The notes under the pieces: generated by a model
Seen by the model: only the letters and a program-made list of their open reading frames with translations
Told to the model about the DNA's origin: nothing
Database searches by the model: none
Part shown: positions 39,393 to 49,282 of the stretch, piece by piece
Numbering within the stretch: the first letter of the stretch is position 1
How the letters are laid out: every line of letters begins with the position of its first letter
Assembly (NCBI GenBank): GCA_030041495.1
Contig: JASHNT010000087.1
Coordinates: 1-64,000, forward strand
Direction of reading: 5' to 3'
DNA from: Bryobacteraceae bacterium
Lineage (GTDB): Bacteria; Acidobacteriota; Terriglobia; Bryobacterales; Bryobacteraceae
DNA: 64,000 nucleotides
Translations under genes and position numbers: made by a program

Positions 39393-41327
39393 GTGTGCGG
39401 AATCGCGGGATTTACTCACAAAAATAAGAGCCGGGACCCGGAGCGGATTTGGGAGCTCACGCGCTCTATCCTCCATCGCGGTCCGGATGAGCAGGGAATC
39501 TGGGAGTCCGACCACGTTTCTCTCGGCGCGGTGCGACTGAAGATCATCGATCTCGAGCACGGCCAGCAGCCCATGTTGAGCGAGGACGGCAACACGGTGC
39601 TCGCCTATAACGGCGAAATCTACAACCATGCGGAACTGCGGCGGGAATTGGAGCAGCGAGGGCATCGCTTCACTTCGCATTGCGACACCGAAACCCTCCT
39701 GCACGCGTTTCTTGAATGGGACACGCATGCTTTCGGAAAACTGCGAGGGATGTTCGCGGCGGCCTTCTGGAACGAGACTCAGCAACGGCTGGTGCTGGTG
39801 CGCGACCGCATGGGAATCAAACCTCTGTATGTGGCGCGGCGCGGCAACGAACTGTATTTCGGTTCCGAAGTAAAAACCATCCTCGCTCATCCAGCCATCG
39901 AGCGAACCCTCAGCGCGGCAGGGCTGCGTCATTACCTTTCGCTTAATTGGGTCCCGCAGCCAGCGACCATGGTGGAGGGGATCGACAAGCTTGCTCCGGG
40001 ACACTGGATGGAATGGCGCTCCGGGCGAGTGTCGGTAGAGCCGTATTGGAAGCTGGAATTCGCTCCCGATCATCGCATCCGCCTGCCGGCGGCCAAAGAG
40101 GAGTTGGACGGGCTGCTGCGCGATTCCATCCGGGAGCACCTGGTGGCCGACGTTCCGTTGGGCGTGTGGTCCAGCGGAGGGTTGGATTCGTCGACCATGG
40201 TGCACTACGCCGCGGAACAGGCGTCCGGACGGCTCAAAACTTTTTCGGTTTCCTTCAAGGGCCGTTCCTTCGACGAGAGCGATTATTTTCGCCAGATCGC
40301 CCAACGCTACGGCACGGATCATCACGAGTTCAATTTGGATGGGGACTCCGGATTGGCGGATGCGATCGAGGAATTCGCATACTTTTCCGACGAGCCGAGT
40401 GCGGACGCCGGAGCGGTCCCAGTGTGGTTTCTTTCCAAGATGACACGGAGGGAGGTGACCGTCGCGCTCTCGGGCGAAGGCGCGGATGAAATCTTCGGAG
40501 GCTACACCACGTATCTGGCGGATCGTTATGCCCGCGGCCTGCGGCTGTTGCCGCGATGGATGCGGCGATCGGCAAGGAGCGCCACGCGGCTGCTTCCGGT
40601 GTCCGATGAAAAGATCGGCCTCGACTACAAGATCGCGCGGATGCTGGAAGGCTCTTTGCTTGATCCGCTGGAAGCCCATCTTTTCTGGAACGGGACCTTT
40701 TCTCCAGCGGCGGCGCGCGAGCTGCTAAATCCGGAGAGCCGGCGCACGATGCAAGCGGGGGATACGCTGATGCTTCCGGGGAACCCGGCCGCTGGCGATC
40801 CCGGCTACTTGAACCGGTTCCTGTGGCTCGATCAGTTGTATTATCTTGCGGACGACATTCTGTACAAGTCCGACCGCATGAGCATGGCGCATTCGCTCGA
40901 GGTGCGGCCGCCATTTCTGGATCACCGCATTGTGGAGTTCTCCGCGCGTCTGCCGCAGAGCCTGAAGATCCGTGGAAACCAGTTAAAGTTGGTCCTCCGG
41001 GAGCTGATGAAAGACAAACTGCCCCGGCCTGTCGTGCGCCGCAAGAAAGAGGGCTTCGATATTCCCGCGCATGACTGGATGCGAAGCGCCTTGCGTCCCC
41101 TGTTGCTCGATACGGTCAATGAGCGCAGCGTTCGCGAGACCGGAATTTTTTCGTGGCCGGCCATCGACGCGGCCGTCCGCGCCCACCTGGAGAGGCGTGC
41201 TAACCTCGGTTATCACCTATGGGGGCTCCTGGTTCTGTTCCTCTGGATGAGACGCTGGGGATTCACACAGGCGGCTCATACGGCGAGGAGCGGAAAGCTC
41301 GGCGGGATCGTTTCCGTAGCGGGCTGA
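39393..41327 (+). CDS. asnB: asparagine synthase (glutamine-hydrolysing)
   Basis: MCGIAGFTHKNKSRDPERIWELTRSILHRGPDEQGIW; GVWSSGGLDSSTMVHYAAEQ. Confidence 0.95.
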   Translation: MCGIAGFTHKNKSRDPERIWELTRSILHRGPDEQGIWESDHVSLGAVRLKIIDLEHGQQPMLSEDGNTVLAYNGEIYNHAELRRELEQRGHRFTSHCDTETLLHAFLEWDTHAFGKLRGMFAAAFWNETQQRLVLVRDRMGIKPLYVARRGNELYFGSEVKTILAHPAIERTLSAAGLRHYLSLNWVPQPATMVEGIDKLAPGHWMEWRSGRVSVEPYWKLEFAPDHRIRLPAAKEELDGLLRDSIREHLVADVPLGVWSSGGLDSSTMVHYAAEQASGRLKTFSVSFKGRSFDESDYFRQIAQRYGTDHHEFNLDGDSGLADAIEEFAYFSDEPSADAGAVPVWFLSKMTRREVTVALSGEGADEIFGGYTTYLADRYARGLRLLPRWMRRSARSATRLLPVSDEKIGLDYKIARMLEGSLLDPLEAHLFWNGTFSPAAARELLNPESRRTMQAGDTLMLPGNPAAGDPGYLNRFLWLDQLYYLADDILYKSDRMSMAHSLEVRPPFLDHRIVEFSARLPQSLKIRGNQLKLVLRELMKDKLPRPVVRRKKEGFDIPAHDWMRSALRPLLLDTVNERSVRETGIFSWPAIDAAVRAHLERRANLGYHLWGLLVLFLWMRRWGFTQAAHTARSGKLGGIVSVAG

Positions 41328-43093
41328 TCGTATCCGCGGTCGCCGCCGTCATCTTTCTGGGCTGCATCGTGAGCCCGCCTTCCCTGATGGACGACGTCGA
41401 CGCGGTGCAGGCGCAAATCGCGCGCAACATGATCGATTCCGGCGATTGGGTCACCCCGAGGCTGGACGGCATCGCGTACATGGAAAAATCCCCGCTCAAA
41501 TATTGGATGATCGCGGGAGCGTTCAAAATTTTCGGCGTGCATGACTGGGCCGCGCGATTGCCCGTGTCGTTGTCGGCCATGCTTCTGTGCTGGCTGGTGT
41601 TCCGGATGGGCGCTTGGGCATTCTCGATCAGAGCGGGCCTCTACGCCGGACTCGCGATGGCGACCTGCGTGGGATTGTTCCTGTTCACGCGCTTCCAGAT
41701 TCCCGAATCCGCTTTGGCCGTGACCATCGCGCTAGCGATCTGGAGTTTCTTGCGAGTGATGGATCCGGAGGAGCGCAGGCCGGGCGTGTGGGCCTCGACG
41801 ATGGCGGCGGCCATCGGGACTGGCTTGTTATTGAAGGGGCTGATCGCGGCGGTGTTTCCAGCCGCCTCCGCGCTGCTGTATCTCGCGTTCACGCGCCAAA
41901 TCCTTTTACGCGATACGTGGAAGCGCGTGCAGCCAGGGCGCGTGCTGGCAATCGTGCTCGCGATCGCCGCGCCGTGGCATGTGCTGGCGACGCTTCGCAA
42001 TCCTCCGTACTTCGCCTGGACCCTGCACAGCGGGCCGGGCCAATATCACGGATTTTTTTGGTTCTACTTCATCAATGAACACGTGCTGCGGTTCTTGAAC
42101 CTCCGCTATCCGCGCGATTACAACACCGTGCCTCGCGCGTATTTCTGGTTGTTCCATCTGCTGTGGCTGTTTCCCTGGAGCGTCTACTTTCCGGCCGCAG
42201 CGAAACTCGGCTTCCGGCCGGTGGACCGCGCCGGGAGAATGCGGCTGATGTGTCTGTGCTGGACCGGCTTCCTGTTGACGTTTTTTACGTTCTCTTCCAC
42301 ACAGGAGTACTATTCGCTGCCGTGTTACGCGGCATTGGCTCTCTTGATCGGCTCGGCGTTACCGGGTTCTTCAATTGAAGTCCGGCGATGGCTGCGCTTC
42401 GGGACCGGCGCGCTCATCGTCATTGCCGCGGCGGCCGCGCTCGCGACCGGTTGGATTCTCGCGCACGTCTGGAGCCTTCCCGCACCGGGCGACATTTCGC
42501 GCGCGCTGATCGAGCAGCCGATCGAGAAGTACACGCTGTCGCTCGGACACATGGGGGATTTGACGCTACGCTCCTTTGCGTACTTGCGAGCGCCTTTAGC
42601 CTTGGCCTTCGCCGCGTTCGTGCTGGGCGTGCTGCTGATCCGGCGCTGGAGAATCGCCGGAGCGGTGGTGATGATGGTTCTGTTCTTCCACGCGGCTCGG
42701 CTGGCGCTGGTGGTTTTCGATCCGTATCTGGCTTCGCGCCCGTTGGCGGAGGCTTTGAATCGCGCGCCGCGAGGGACGCTGATTTTGGACAACCCCTATT
42801 GGGAGTTTTCCTCCATCGTGTTTTACGCCGAAACCTATCACGGCCAGCGAGTGTTAATGCTCAACGGGCGCAGGAACAACCTGGAGTATGGATCCGACGC
42901 GCCCGGTGCTCCGGGCGATGTGTTCATCGACGATGCCGGATTCCGCGCGCGCTGGCTTTCTTCGGACTTGTTCTATGTCTGCGTGGAGCATGAGAAGGTC
43001 GACGAGCTGCGAAGGCTGGTCGGAGCCGGCACGCTGCATGAAATCGTAGAAAGCGGAGGAAAAGTCGTGTTCTCCAACCGGCCGGCGGCATAG
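41219..43093 (+). CDS. ArnT-like/GT39 family membrane glycosyltransferase
   Basis: Multi-transmembrane; LMDDVDAVQAQIARNMIDSGDWVTPRLDGIAYMEKSPLKYWMIA. Confidence 0.87.
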   Translation: MGAPGSVPLDETLGIHTGGSYGEERKARRDRFRSGLIVSAVAAVIFLGCIVSPPSLMDDVDAVQAQIARNMIDSGDWVTPRLDGIAYMEKSPLKYWMIAGAFKIFGVHDWAARLPVSLSAMLLCWLVFRMGAWAFSIRAGLYAGLAMATCVGLFLFTRFQIPESALAVTIALAIWSFLRVMDPEERRPGVWASTMAAAIGTGLLLKGLIAAVFPAASALLYLAFTRQILLRDTWKRVQPGRVLAIVLAIAAPWHVLATLRNPPYFAWTLHSGPGQYHGFFWFYFINEHVLRFLNLRYPRDYNTVPRAYFWLFHLLWLFPWSVYFPAAAKLGFRPVDRAGRMRLMCLCWTGFLLTFFTFSSTQEYYSLPCYAALALLIGSALPGSSIEVRRWLRFGTGALIVIAAAAALATGWILAHVWSLPAPGDISRALIEQPIEKYTLSLGHMGDLTLRSFAYLRAPLALAFAAFVLGVLLIRRWRIAGAVVMMVLFFHAARLALVVFDPYLASRPLAEALNRAPRGTLILDNPYWEFSSIVFYAETYHGQRVLMLNGRRNNLEYGSDAPGAPGDVFIDDAGFRARWLSSDLFYVCVEHEKVDELRRLVGAGTLHEIVESGGKVVFSNRPAA

Positions 43094-43102
43094 GCGGGCG
43101 CA

Positions 43103-44182
43103 ATGCGGATCACTATCGACGCGACGTCCCTGTTACTGCGCAGCGCCGGGGTCAAGAATTACACCTATCATTGGCTGCGGCACCTGCGCCGGCAGTCGGG
43201 GGAGGGCGAGGAGATCCGGGCGTTTCCGTTCCTGGGCGACGTAGCCGAGCTGGATCACGAAGCCTCGGCCCTTTCGTTTTGGCGGACTGCGCCGAGGCTG
43301 GCGAGCTTGTTCGCGGTGAATGCGCTGGGGCCGGCGGCCTTGGATGCGGCGATCGGGCGGACGGATATATTTCATGCTTCCAACCAGGTGCATCACGCGC
43401 CTCGAAGAGCCCGGCTGACGGCAACGATTCACGATCTGACCGCATTGCTCATGCCGGAGCTGCATACGCCCGGCAATGTCCGGGCGGACCGAATCTTCGC
43501 GGAACAGGTTTTGGAGCGCGCCCACGGGCTGATCGCGGTTTCGGAGAATACGCGAATGGATGCGATTCGCGTGTTGAACATCCCGCCGGAAAAGATCACG
43601 ACCATTTATTCCGGCATTCCGCAAGCGTATTTCGATGCCGCACCGGCGGGCCGGTCGAAGCCGTACGTGCTGTTTCTGGGCGCGATCGAGCCGCGCAAAA
43701 ATCTGGAAACGCTACTCGACGCCTGGCTTGCCTTGCGCAGGGATTTGCGCGAGGTTTTCGAGCTGGTGGTCGCCGGTCCGATGGAGTGGGCGCCACAGAC
43801 GACTAAGGCGCGGATTCGTAGCGAATCGGCCTACCTGGGATACGTGCCGGAAGCTGAACTCCCCGGGTTGATGGCGGGGGCGGCGGTCTTCGTTTACCCG
43901 TCGCTGTATGAAGGCTTCGGATTTCCGGTGGCGCAGGCGATGGCAGCCGGGGTCGCGGTGGTAACCTCGAACGTATCCTGCCTGCCGGAGGTCGCCGGGC
44001 CGGGAGCCCTTCTGGCAGACCCGCGCAGCCCAGCAGAGATCGGGGCCGCGATCGAGAGGCTGCTGGAATCGGAGGCTTTACGGGAGGAACTGGGAGAGCG
44101 AGGGCGCGAGCGGGCGAAGCAGTACCGCTGGGAGAAGTGCGCGGCGGAGTCGCTCGAATTTTTCCGCAGGGTGATGGGGTGA
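43103..44182 (+). CDS. GT4-family glycosyltransferase
   Basis: MRITIDATSLLLRSAGVKNYTYHWLRHL...VLFLGAIEPRKNLETLLDAW...VFVYPSLYEGFGFPVAQAMAAGVAVVTSN. Confidence 0.92.
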   Translation: MRITIDATSLLLRSAGVKNYTYHWLRHLRRQSGEGEEIRAFPFLGDVAELDHEASALSFWRTAPRLASLFAVNALGPAALDAAIGRTDIFHASNQVHHAPRRARLTATIHDLTALLMPELHTPGNVRADRIFAEQVLERAHGLIAVSENTRMDAIRVLNIPPEKITTIYSGIPQAYFDAAPAGRSKPYVLFLGAIEPRKNLETLLDAWLALRRDLREVFELVVAGPMEWAPQTTKARIRSESAYLGYVPEAELPGLMAGAAVFVYPSLYEGFGFPVAQAMAAGVAVVTSNVSCLPEVAGPGALLADPRSPAEIGAAIERLLESEALREELGERGRERAKQYRWEKCAAESLEFFRRVMG

Positions 44183-44245
44183 CGACTGCACGGCGGGCGG
44201 CTTTTGAACGTCAATGTAGAAAAAGGCGTCAACAAGGAGGATTGA

Positions 44246-44815
44246 ATGCCTGGAATTCACCGCGCTGCCGCGCTGGCTGTGTTTTTGGCGGTTCTCACAA
44301 CCGGCCAGAACGCGGAAAACGCGACCCCGGCCCCGGCGCAGCCGTTCCCGCCTCCGGCGACCAAGTTGGAAGCCTTCCAACCGCCTACGGACGCGGTGTA
44401 CACCGTCGCCCGTGAGGACCTGGGCAACATAAACGGAGTCGCCGTCGAGGTGCGGGAAATGCGAGATGCGCGGGGCAAGCCGGTGCGCGGGTTGGTGGTG
44501 GAAATTCCAGGGCCGGAGGGTTCGCGCCGGTCCTATGTCGACGCCGATGAGTTAGCTGCCCTGATTCGCGGCTGCGATTCCCTGCTCGCGCTTGACTCCA
44601 ATCCCACCCCGTTTAAGACCTACGAAGCGCGCATTTCGACGCGCGGCAGCTTGCAGCTCGCCGCCTCCACCAGCGAGGACAAGGGCGTGACTTACAGCGT
44701 CACGGTCGGCCGGTTCCGGACCGCCAGCAGGATGAGCTTGACTGCGGAGCAGATGAACCAGCTTCGCGGGATGTTTGCGAGCGCAGCCGAGAAAATCGCG
44801 GCCTTGCCGGATTAA
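44246..44815 (+). CDS. secreted hypothetical protein
   Basis: Signal peptide MPGIHRAAALAVFLAVLTTGQNAENA; no recognised domain. Confidence 0.65.
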   Translation: MPGIHRAAALAVFLAVLTTGQNAENATPAPAQPFPPPATKLEAFQPPTDAVYTVAREDLGNINGVAVEVREMRDARGKPVRGLVVEIPGPEGSRRSYVDADELAALIRGCDSLLALDSNPTPFKTYEARISTRGSLQLAASTSEDKGVTYSVTVGRFRTASRMSLTAEQMNQLRGMFASAAEKIAALPD

Positions 44816-44874
44816 TGCGCCCGGCCCGTCTGGCGGCGATTGGAGTAACGTAGGTAAAGGAGAATTTGCCTACC

Positions 44875-45456
44875 ATGAAAAAATTCTTTTCCTCAGGTGC
44901 GGTAATTTTGGCGCTCACCGCAGGCGTGGCGCTCTCTCAGGACAAAGGCGGCAAGGGCAAGGGCCGCGGACCGCAAGGACCCGGGCTGACGCTGACCTCG
45001 CCCGATATCGAAGACGGAGCCGTGATCCCGGAGAAGTTCAGCATGCGAGCCAATGGGACTTCGCCCACGCTGGAATGGACCCACGTTCCTTCCGGGACCG
45101 AAAGCTTCATTCTGCTGTTCCACGATCCGGACGTGGCGCTGAACAAGTCGCTGAACGACGTCACCCACTGGATGGTATTCAACATTCCGGGTGCGGCGAC
45201 CGAGCTTGCCGCGGGACAGCCGGTGGAGGCGAAGCTTCCGGACGGAGCCATCCAGGTGAAAAATACTCGCGGACAGCCGGGCTACATGGGTCCGGGCATG
45301 GGTCCGCAAGGTCCGTACCATCACTACACGTTTGAGCTGTACGCTCTCGACACCAAGCTGGATCTAGGCGAAAATGCGACTCGCGAAGAGGTGATAAAGG
45401 CGGCCGACGGACACATCCTGGCCAAGGGCGTCCTGGCCGGGCGATACCACCAGTAG
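44875..45456 (+). CDS. YbhB/YbcL (PEBP/RKIP-like) family protein
   Basis: SPDIEDGAVIPEKFSMRANGTSPTLEWTHVPSGTESFILLFHDPDV...VTHWMVFNIPG...YHHYTFELYALDTKL. Confidence 0.92.
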   Translation: MKKFFSSGAVILALTAGVALSQDKGGKGKGRGPQGPGLTLTSPDIEDGAVIPEKFSMRANGTSPTLEWTHVPSGTESFILLFHDPDVALNKSLNDVTHWMVFNIPGAATELAAGQPVEAKLPDGAIQVKNTRGQPGYMGPGMGPQGPYHHYTFELYALDTKLDLGENATREEVIKAADGHILAKGVLAGRYHQ

Positions 45457-45539
45457 GCGCGCGATCACGAGGCTCCGGCGGCTCGGCCACGACAGAGAAA
45501 CGGGCCGCTGTGAGCCAACTCGACACACTGAGCGGGTAC

Positions 45540-45656
45540 TTACTTCACGGAAGGAATGTCTTGCGAGTGGTCGTCGCGCCGCTTGGGCGAGGAGGAAACC
45601 ATCTCGAAAAACAAAGAAACGATAAGTAAACCAGCGATGCCTGCTCCGATTAACAT
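45540..45656 (-). CDS. small single-pass membrane protein (38 aa; below ORF-track cutoff)
   Basis: MLIGAGIAGLLIVSLFFEMVSSSPKRRDDHSQDIPSVK*, preceded by an AGAGGG Shine-Dalgarno-like site. Confidence 0.5.
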   Translation of the reverse strand: MLIGAGIAGLLIVSLFFEMVSSSPKRRDDHSQDIPSVK

Positions 45657-45816
45657 AGGACCCTCTGTTTCCCTTTTGACCTTCTGACGGTCGATCCGAG
45701 CACTTCGGCTTCCATTTGCTCATCGGAAGCATCCGTGACTTTCTTTAATCTGGCTACGCGTCTTCGATGCGGGAATCGGATCATGGGACTCACTGCCGCG
45801 TTAGACTGTTAGGTGC

Positions 45817-46305
45817 ATGCCCAAACAATACAAGTCCTCTCCGCCGATGACCATCGATGCCAATAAGAAATACACGGCAACGTTCAAAACCTCTCGCGGC
45901 GAAATCGTCTGTGAGCTGTTCGCCCAGGACAAGCCCCAGACGGTGAACAACTTCGTCTTTCTGGCCAAAGACGGTTTCTATGACGGGACTACGTTCCATC
46001 GGGTGATTTCGGATTTCATGATCCAGGGCGGCTGCCCACAAGGCACCGGCTACGGCGGGCCGGGGTACAAGTTCGCCGATGAGATCGCCGGTAAGACTAA
46101 CAAACATAAGCCTGGATCGCTGTCCATGGCGAACGCCGGCCCCAACACCAACGGCAGCCAATTCTTCATCACGCACAAGAACAGCAGCACCGGCTATCTG
46201 GATCCCAAGCATACGGTTTTCGGTCAGGTGACCAAAGGCCAGGACGTGGTGGAATCCGTGAAGCCGGGCGATAAGCTGGAAACTCTCACCATTACCGAAG
46301 CCTAG
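45817..46305 (+). CDS. cyclophilin-type peptidyl-prolyl cis-trans isomerase
   Basis: [30 protein letters not shown]...[20 protein letters not shown]. Confidence 0.95.
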   Translation: MPKQYKSSPPMTIDANKKYTATFKTSRGEIVCELFAQDKPQTVNNFVFLAKDGFYDGTTFHRVISDFMIQGGCPQGTGYGGPGYKFADEIAGKTNKHKPGSLSMANAGPNTNGSQFFITHKNSSTGYLDPKHTVFGQVTKGQDVVESVKPGDKLETLTITEA

Positions 46306-46314
46306 TCCGCACTC

Positions 46315-47013
46315 GTGAAAACCAAGATCCTGGCGGTGGGTCCCCATCCCGACGACATCGAGTTCGGGTGCGCTCCCGTATTGATTCAGGAGGTCCGAAA
46401 CGGGAACCAGGTCAGGATCTTAGTACTCACCCAGGGGGAAGCCTCTACTTCGGGCGCTCCGGAAGAGCGCATCGAGGAAGCTCGGGCGGCGGCCAAGGCG
46501 ATGGGCACCGAAATCGAGTTTCTGGAGATGGGTGGAGATTGCCATCTGCGCCAGGATATCCAAAGCGCGGTGGCGATCGCCCGGGAAATCCGGCGGTTCG
46601 AGCCGGAGATTGTGTTGGCGCCCCATCCGGACGAAAACCAGCATCCCGACCATGTGGTGGCGTCGAAACTGGTGCGCGACGCAACCCGGCTGGCGCGCTA
46701 CGGGGGGTTGACTGAACTGCGCGATCTGCCCCGGCACGCCATCGGGCACCTTTATTTCTACTCGATTACACAAACTTTCTTGCCCACCCCCGACATCGTA
46801 ATCGACGTGAGCAGCATCGAATCCCAGTGGGAACAGGCGATCGCCTGCCACCAATCGCAAATGAAGACCAAAGCCTACCTGAGACTGGTGCAGACGCGGG
46901 CGCGGGCGCTGGGGGCGACCATCGGAGTGAGCTCGGCGGTGGGGCTGTGGGCCAACGATCCGATCCGCCTGAGCCGGTTAAGCGACTTGACGCTGTCCTC
47001 GCGGAACTATTGA
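46315..47013 (+). CDS. bshB1: bacillithiol biosynthesis deacetylase (PIG-L family)
   Basis: ILAVGPHPDDIEFGCAPVL...EIVLAPHPDENQHPDHVVASKLVRDATRLARYGGL; followed directly by bshA. Confidence 0.88.
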   Translation: MKTKILAVGPHPDDIEFGCAPVLIQEVRNGNQVRILVLTQGEASTSGAPEERIEEARAAAKAMGTEIEFLEMGGDCHLRQDIQSAVAIAREIRRFEPEIVLAPHPDENQHPDHVVASKLVRDATRLARYGGLTELRDLPRHAIGHLYFYSITQTFLPTPDIVIDVSSIESQWEQAIACHQSQMKTKAYLRLVQTRARALGATIGVSSAVGLWANDPIRLSRLSDLTLSSRNY

Positions 47014-47015
47014 CA

Positions 47016-48191
47016 ATGAAGAAACTCGCGATCGGGATCACTTGCTATCCCACCGTCGGCGGCAGCGGGATTGTGGCGTCGCAATTGGGGAGTGAGCTGG
47101 CCAAGCTCGGACATCGCATTCACTTCATCAGTTATGAGCCGCCGTTCCGCCTGGATCTCGGCCAGCCCAATGTCTTCTTCCACAAAGTCGAGATTAACGA
47201 GTATCAGTTATTCAAGTATCCCGATTACACTTTGCCGCTGGCGGTGAAGATGGTGGCGGTCGCGCAGAAGCACAAACTGGATCTGCTGCACGTGCACTAC
47301 GCGGTTCCGCACGCGACGGCCGCTCTGCTGGCCACCAGTATCTTGAAGGCGCAGTGCCGGCGCGCGCCGCACGTGGTGACCACGCTGCACGGGACCGATA
47401 TTACTTTGCTGGCGCGGGACCCGAACCTGGGGCCGATCATCAAGTATTCGATCGAAAGCTCCTGCGGGGTGACGGCGGTTTCGGAAAGCCTGCGCAAAGA
47501 AACCATCGCGGTGTTGCGGACCAAGAAGCCGATCCAGGTGGTGCACAACTTCTATCGTGCGGCCGCGCCCAGCCGGGAGCGCGCAGCGATACGGCGGTCG
47601 CTCAAACTGCGCGACGGCGATTTCGTGCTGGTGCACATGTCGAATCTACGGCCGGTGAAGCGCTTCCTCGACACTCTGCGGGTGCTGGCCGAGCTGCAGG
47701 ACGTGCCTCGTGTGAAGCTGCTGATTCTGGCTGGAGGAGGATTCGAGGAGTTCAAGGCGGCGGTTAAGGAAATGGGCATCGCGGACAGGCTAGTGATCCG
47801 GCGCGACGTGGTGGACATCGAAAACTACGTGCACGCCGCTGACGCCGGATTGTATACGTCGGAAAAAGAGAGCTTCGGCATGGGTGTGCTGGAGACAATG
47901 AGCTTCGGCAAACCGGTGGTCGCGACCGGGGTGGGAGGAGTACCGGAGATCGTGATCGACCGTAAGACGGGATTTTTGGCGAAGCTCGGCGATGTGAAGG
48001 CGATGGCGCGGCATGTACGCAAACTGGCGAGCGACCCGAAGCTAGCGGAGGAGATGGGCGCTGCGGCGAAGGCCCGCGCGGCGGAGGAATTTTCGGCGGA
48101 AAAAAGCGTTACGCGATATCTCGAGTATTACCAGACCGTGATGAGCTCCTGCCCCGGCGCGGAGAGGATGAGCGCAGTCGCGGGGGATTGA
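47016..48191 (+). CDS. bshA: N-acetyl-alpha-D-glucosaminyl L-malate synthase
   Basis: MKKLAIGITCYPTVGGSGIVASQLGSELAKLGHRIHFISYEPPFRL...VHYAVPHATAALLATSIL; ESFGMGVLETMSFGKPVVATGVGGVPEI. Confidence 0.93.
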   Translation: MKKLAIGITCYPTVGGSGIVASQLGSELAKLGHRIHFISYEPPFRLDLGQPNVFFHKVEINEYQLFKYPDYTLPLAVKMVAVAQKHKLDLLHVHYAVPHATAALLATSILKAQCRRAPHVVTTLHGTDITLLARDPNLGPIIKYSIESSCGVTAVSESLRKETIAVLRTKKPIQVVHNFYRAAAPSRERAAIRRSLKLRDGDFVLVHMSNLRPVKRFLDTLRVLAELQDVPRVKLLILAGGGFEEFKAAVKEMGIADRLVIRRDVVDIENYVHAADAGLYTSEKESFGMGVLETMSFGKPVVATGVGGVPEIVIDRKTGFLAKLGDVKAMARHVRKLASDPKLAEEMGAAAKARAAEEFSAEKSVTRYLEYYQTVMSSCPGAERMSAVAGD

Positions 48192-48194
48192 TGG

Positions 48195-48584
48195 CTAGAC
48201 GGCTCGCAGACCGAGGTGCTTCACGAAGGGATCGAAGTCGCGGTCGTCGTGGAGCAACTGGTACCCGCTCTCGATGCAGCGCGTGGCGATGAGGCAGTCG
48301 ATCGTCTTCCGAACCGTCACCCCCAATCCGCGCAGCGTGTGGAAATTTTGTGCGGCTTGTATCGCGACGTGCAAGCCGCCGATTTCGACAGTCACCAGCG
48401 CCCTGAGACGGTGAACCGCCAGCCTGAACTCCTCGTCACGATCAAAGCCCTGCAGGACCTCGGCCAAGATTAAGTCGCCGATCGCGAGTTGCTCACGTTC
48501 AAGCAAAGCCTGGAGCTGCTCGGTTTTGGCGGTAACAGCTCCCCTGAAATAGGCGATCCAGACGCTCGAATCGACGAGAATCAT
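48195..48584 (-). CDS. VapC-type PIN-domain toxin
   Basis: MILVDSSVWIAYFRGAVTAKTEQLQALL...TIDCLIATRCIESGYQLLHDDRDFDPF. Confidence 0.92.
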   Translation of the reverse strand: MILVDSSVWIAYFRGAVTAKTEQLQALLEREQLAIGDLILAEVLQGFDRDEEFRLAVHRLRALVTVEIGGLHVAIQAAQNFHTLRGLGVTVRKTIDCLIATRCIESGYQLLHDDRDFDPFVKHLGLRAV

Positions 48585-48775
48585 CGATCAAGTCTCATCG
48601 CCTCCAGGTCGCCTTCCCAGTGAAGCTTCCCACGCAGATCCCGAATCCGCGCTTGCTTCCGGAGTCGAACCAGCGTGCGAAGTCCCGCTTCCACGGCCTC
48701 GCGTTTGGTCTTGAACCCCGTGGCCTTGAGCGCCTCACGCATCAGCTTATCGCCGATGACGATGTTGGTTCGCAT
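48581..48775 (-). CDS. VapB-type antitoxin
   Basis: MRTNIVIGDKLMREALKATGFKTKREAVEAGLRTLVRLRKQ; ATGA overlap with vapC. Confidence 0.92.
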   Translation of the reverse strand: MRTNIVIGDKLMREALKATGFKTKREAVEAGLRTLVRLRKQARIRDLRGKLHWEGDLEAMRLDR

Positions 48776-48809
48776 GATGTGTATGATCCACTACGATTAT
48801 GCACATCAT
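48774..48809. promoter_or_regulatory. candidate VapBC operator, inverted repeat
   Basis: ATGATGTG (48774-48781) and CACATCAT (48802-48809), 8-bp perfect arms with partial symmetry in the centre. Confidence 0.6.
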
Positions 48810-49282
48810 CCCGACCACGACTCGAGCTGCCCGATGACGGCCGCGGCCAGCGGCTCCAGCGCGGCGCGGACGGGAGGCGTCAACTCGGCGCTCCATTCGG
48901 TGGAAAGAGGCTGGACGCCGAGAACGACGACTTCCTCAGGCGAGCCTCCGATAAGCTGCAGCGCGGTCATCAGGTCGGCGAATCCGAGCTGGTGAACGGA
49001 TGGTTTGCCGGGAAGTCCCTTCAGCGCCGCGCCTTCGATCCGGACCACGGTGCCGGGCGCCTGGCCGACATCAACCGCATCGACCACCAGCAAGCGGCGC
49101 AACCCGGAAATGCGCGAGAGCAGATTGAGGCCGTGCGTGCCTCCATCGAGCAACTCGACGCCGGAGGGGACGCGCGGGTCGTCCGCGAGCCGGTCGATCA
49201 GATGTACCCCGATTCCATCGTCGGAATGGACCAGGTTGCCGAGGCCGAGGACCATGGTCCCGGCGAGGGTTTCTGCCATCAT
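48806..49282 (-). CDS. hydrogenase maturation protease (HyaD/HupD family)
   Basis: MVLGLGNLVHSDDGIGVHLIDRLADDPRVPSGVELLDGGTHGLNLL. Confidence 0.92.
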   Translation of the reverse strand: MMAETLAGTMVLGLGNLVHSDDGIGVHLIDRLADDPRVPSGVELLDGGTHGLNLLSRISGLRRLLVVDAVDVGQAPGTVVRIEGAALKGLPGKPSVHQLGFADLMTALQLIGGSPEEVVVLGVQPLSTEWSAELTPPVRAALEPLAAAVIGQLESWSG

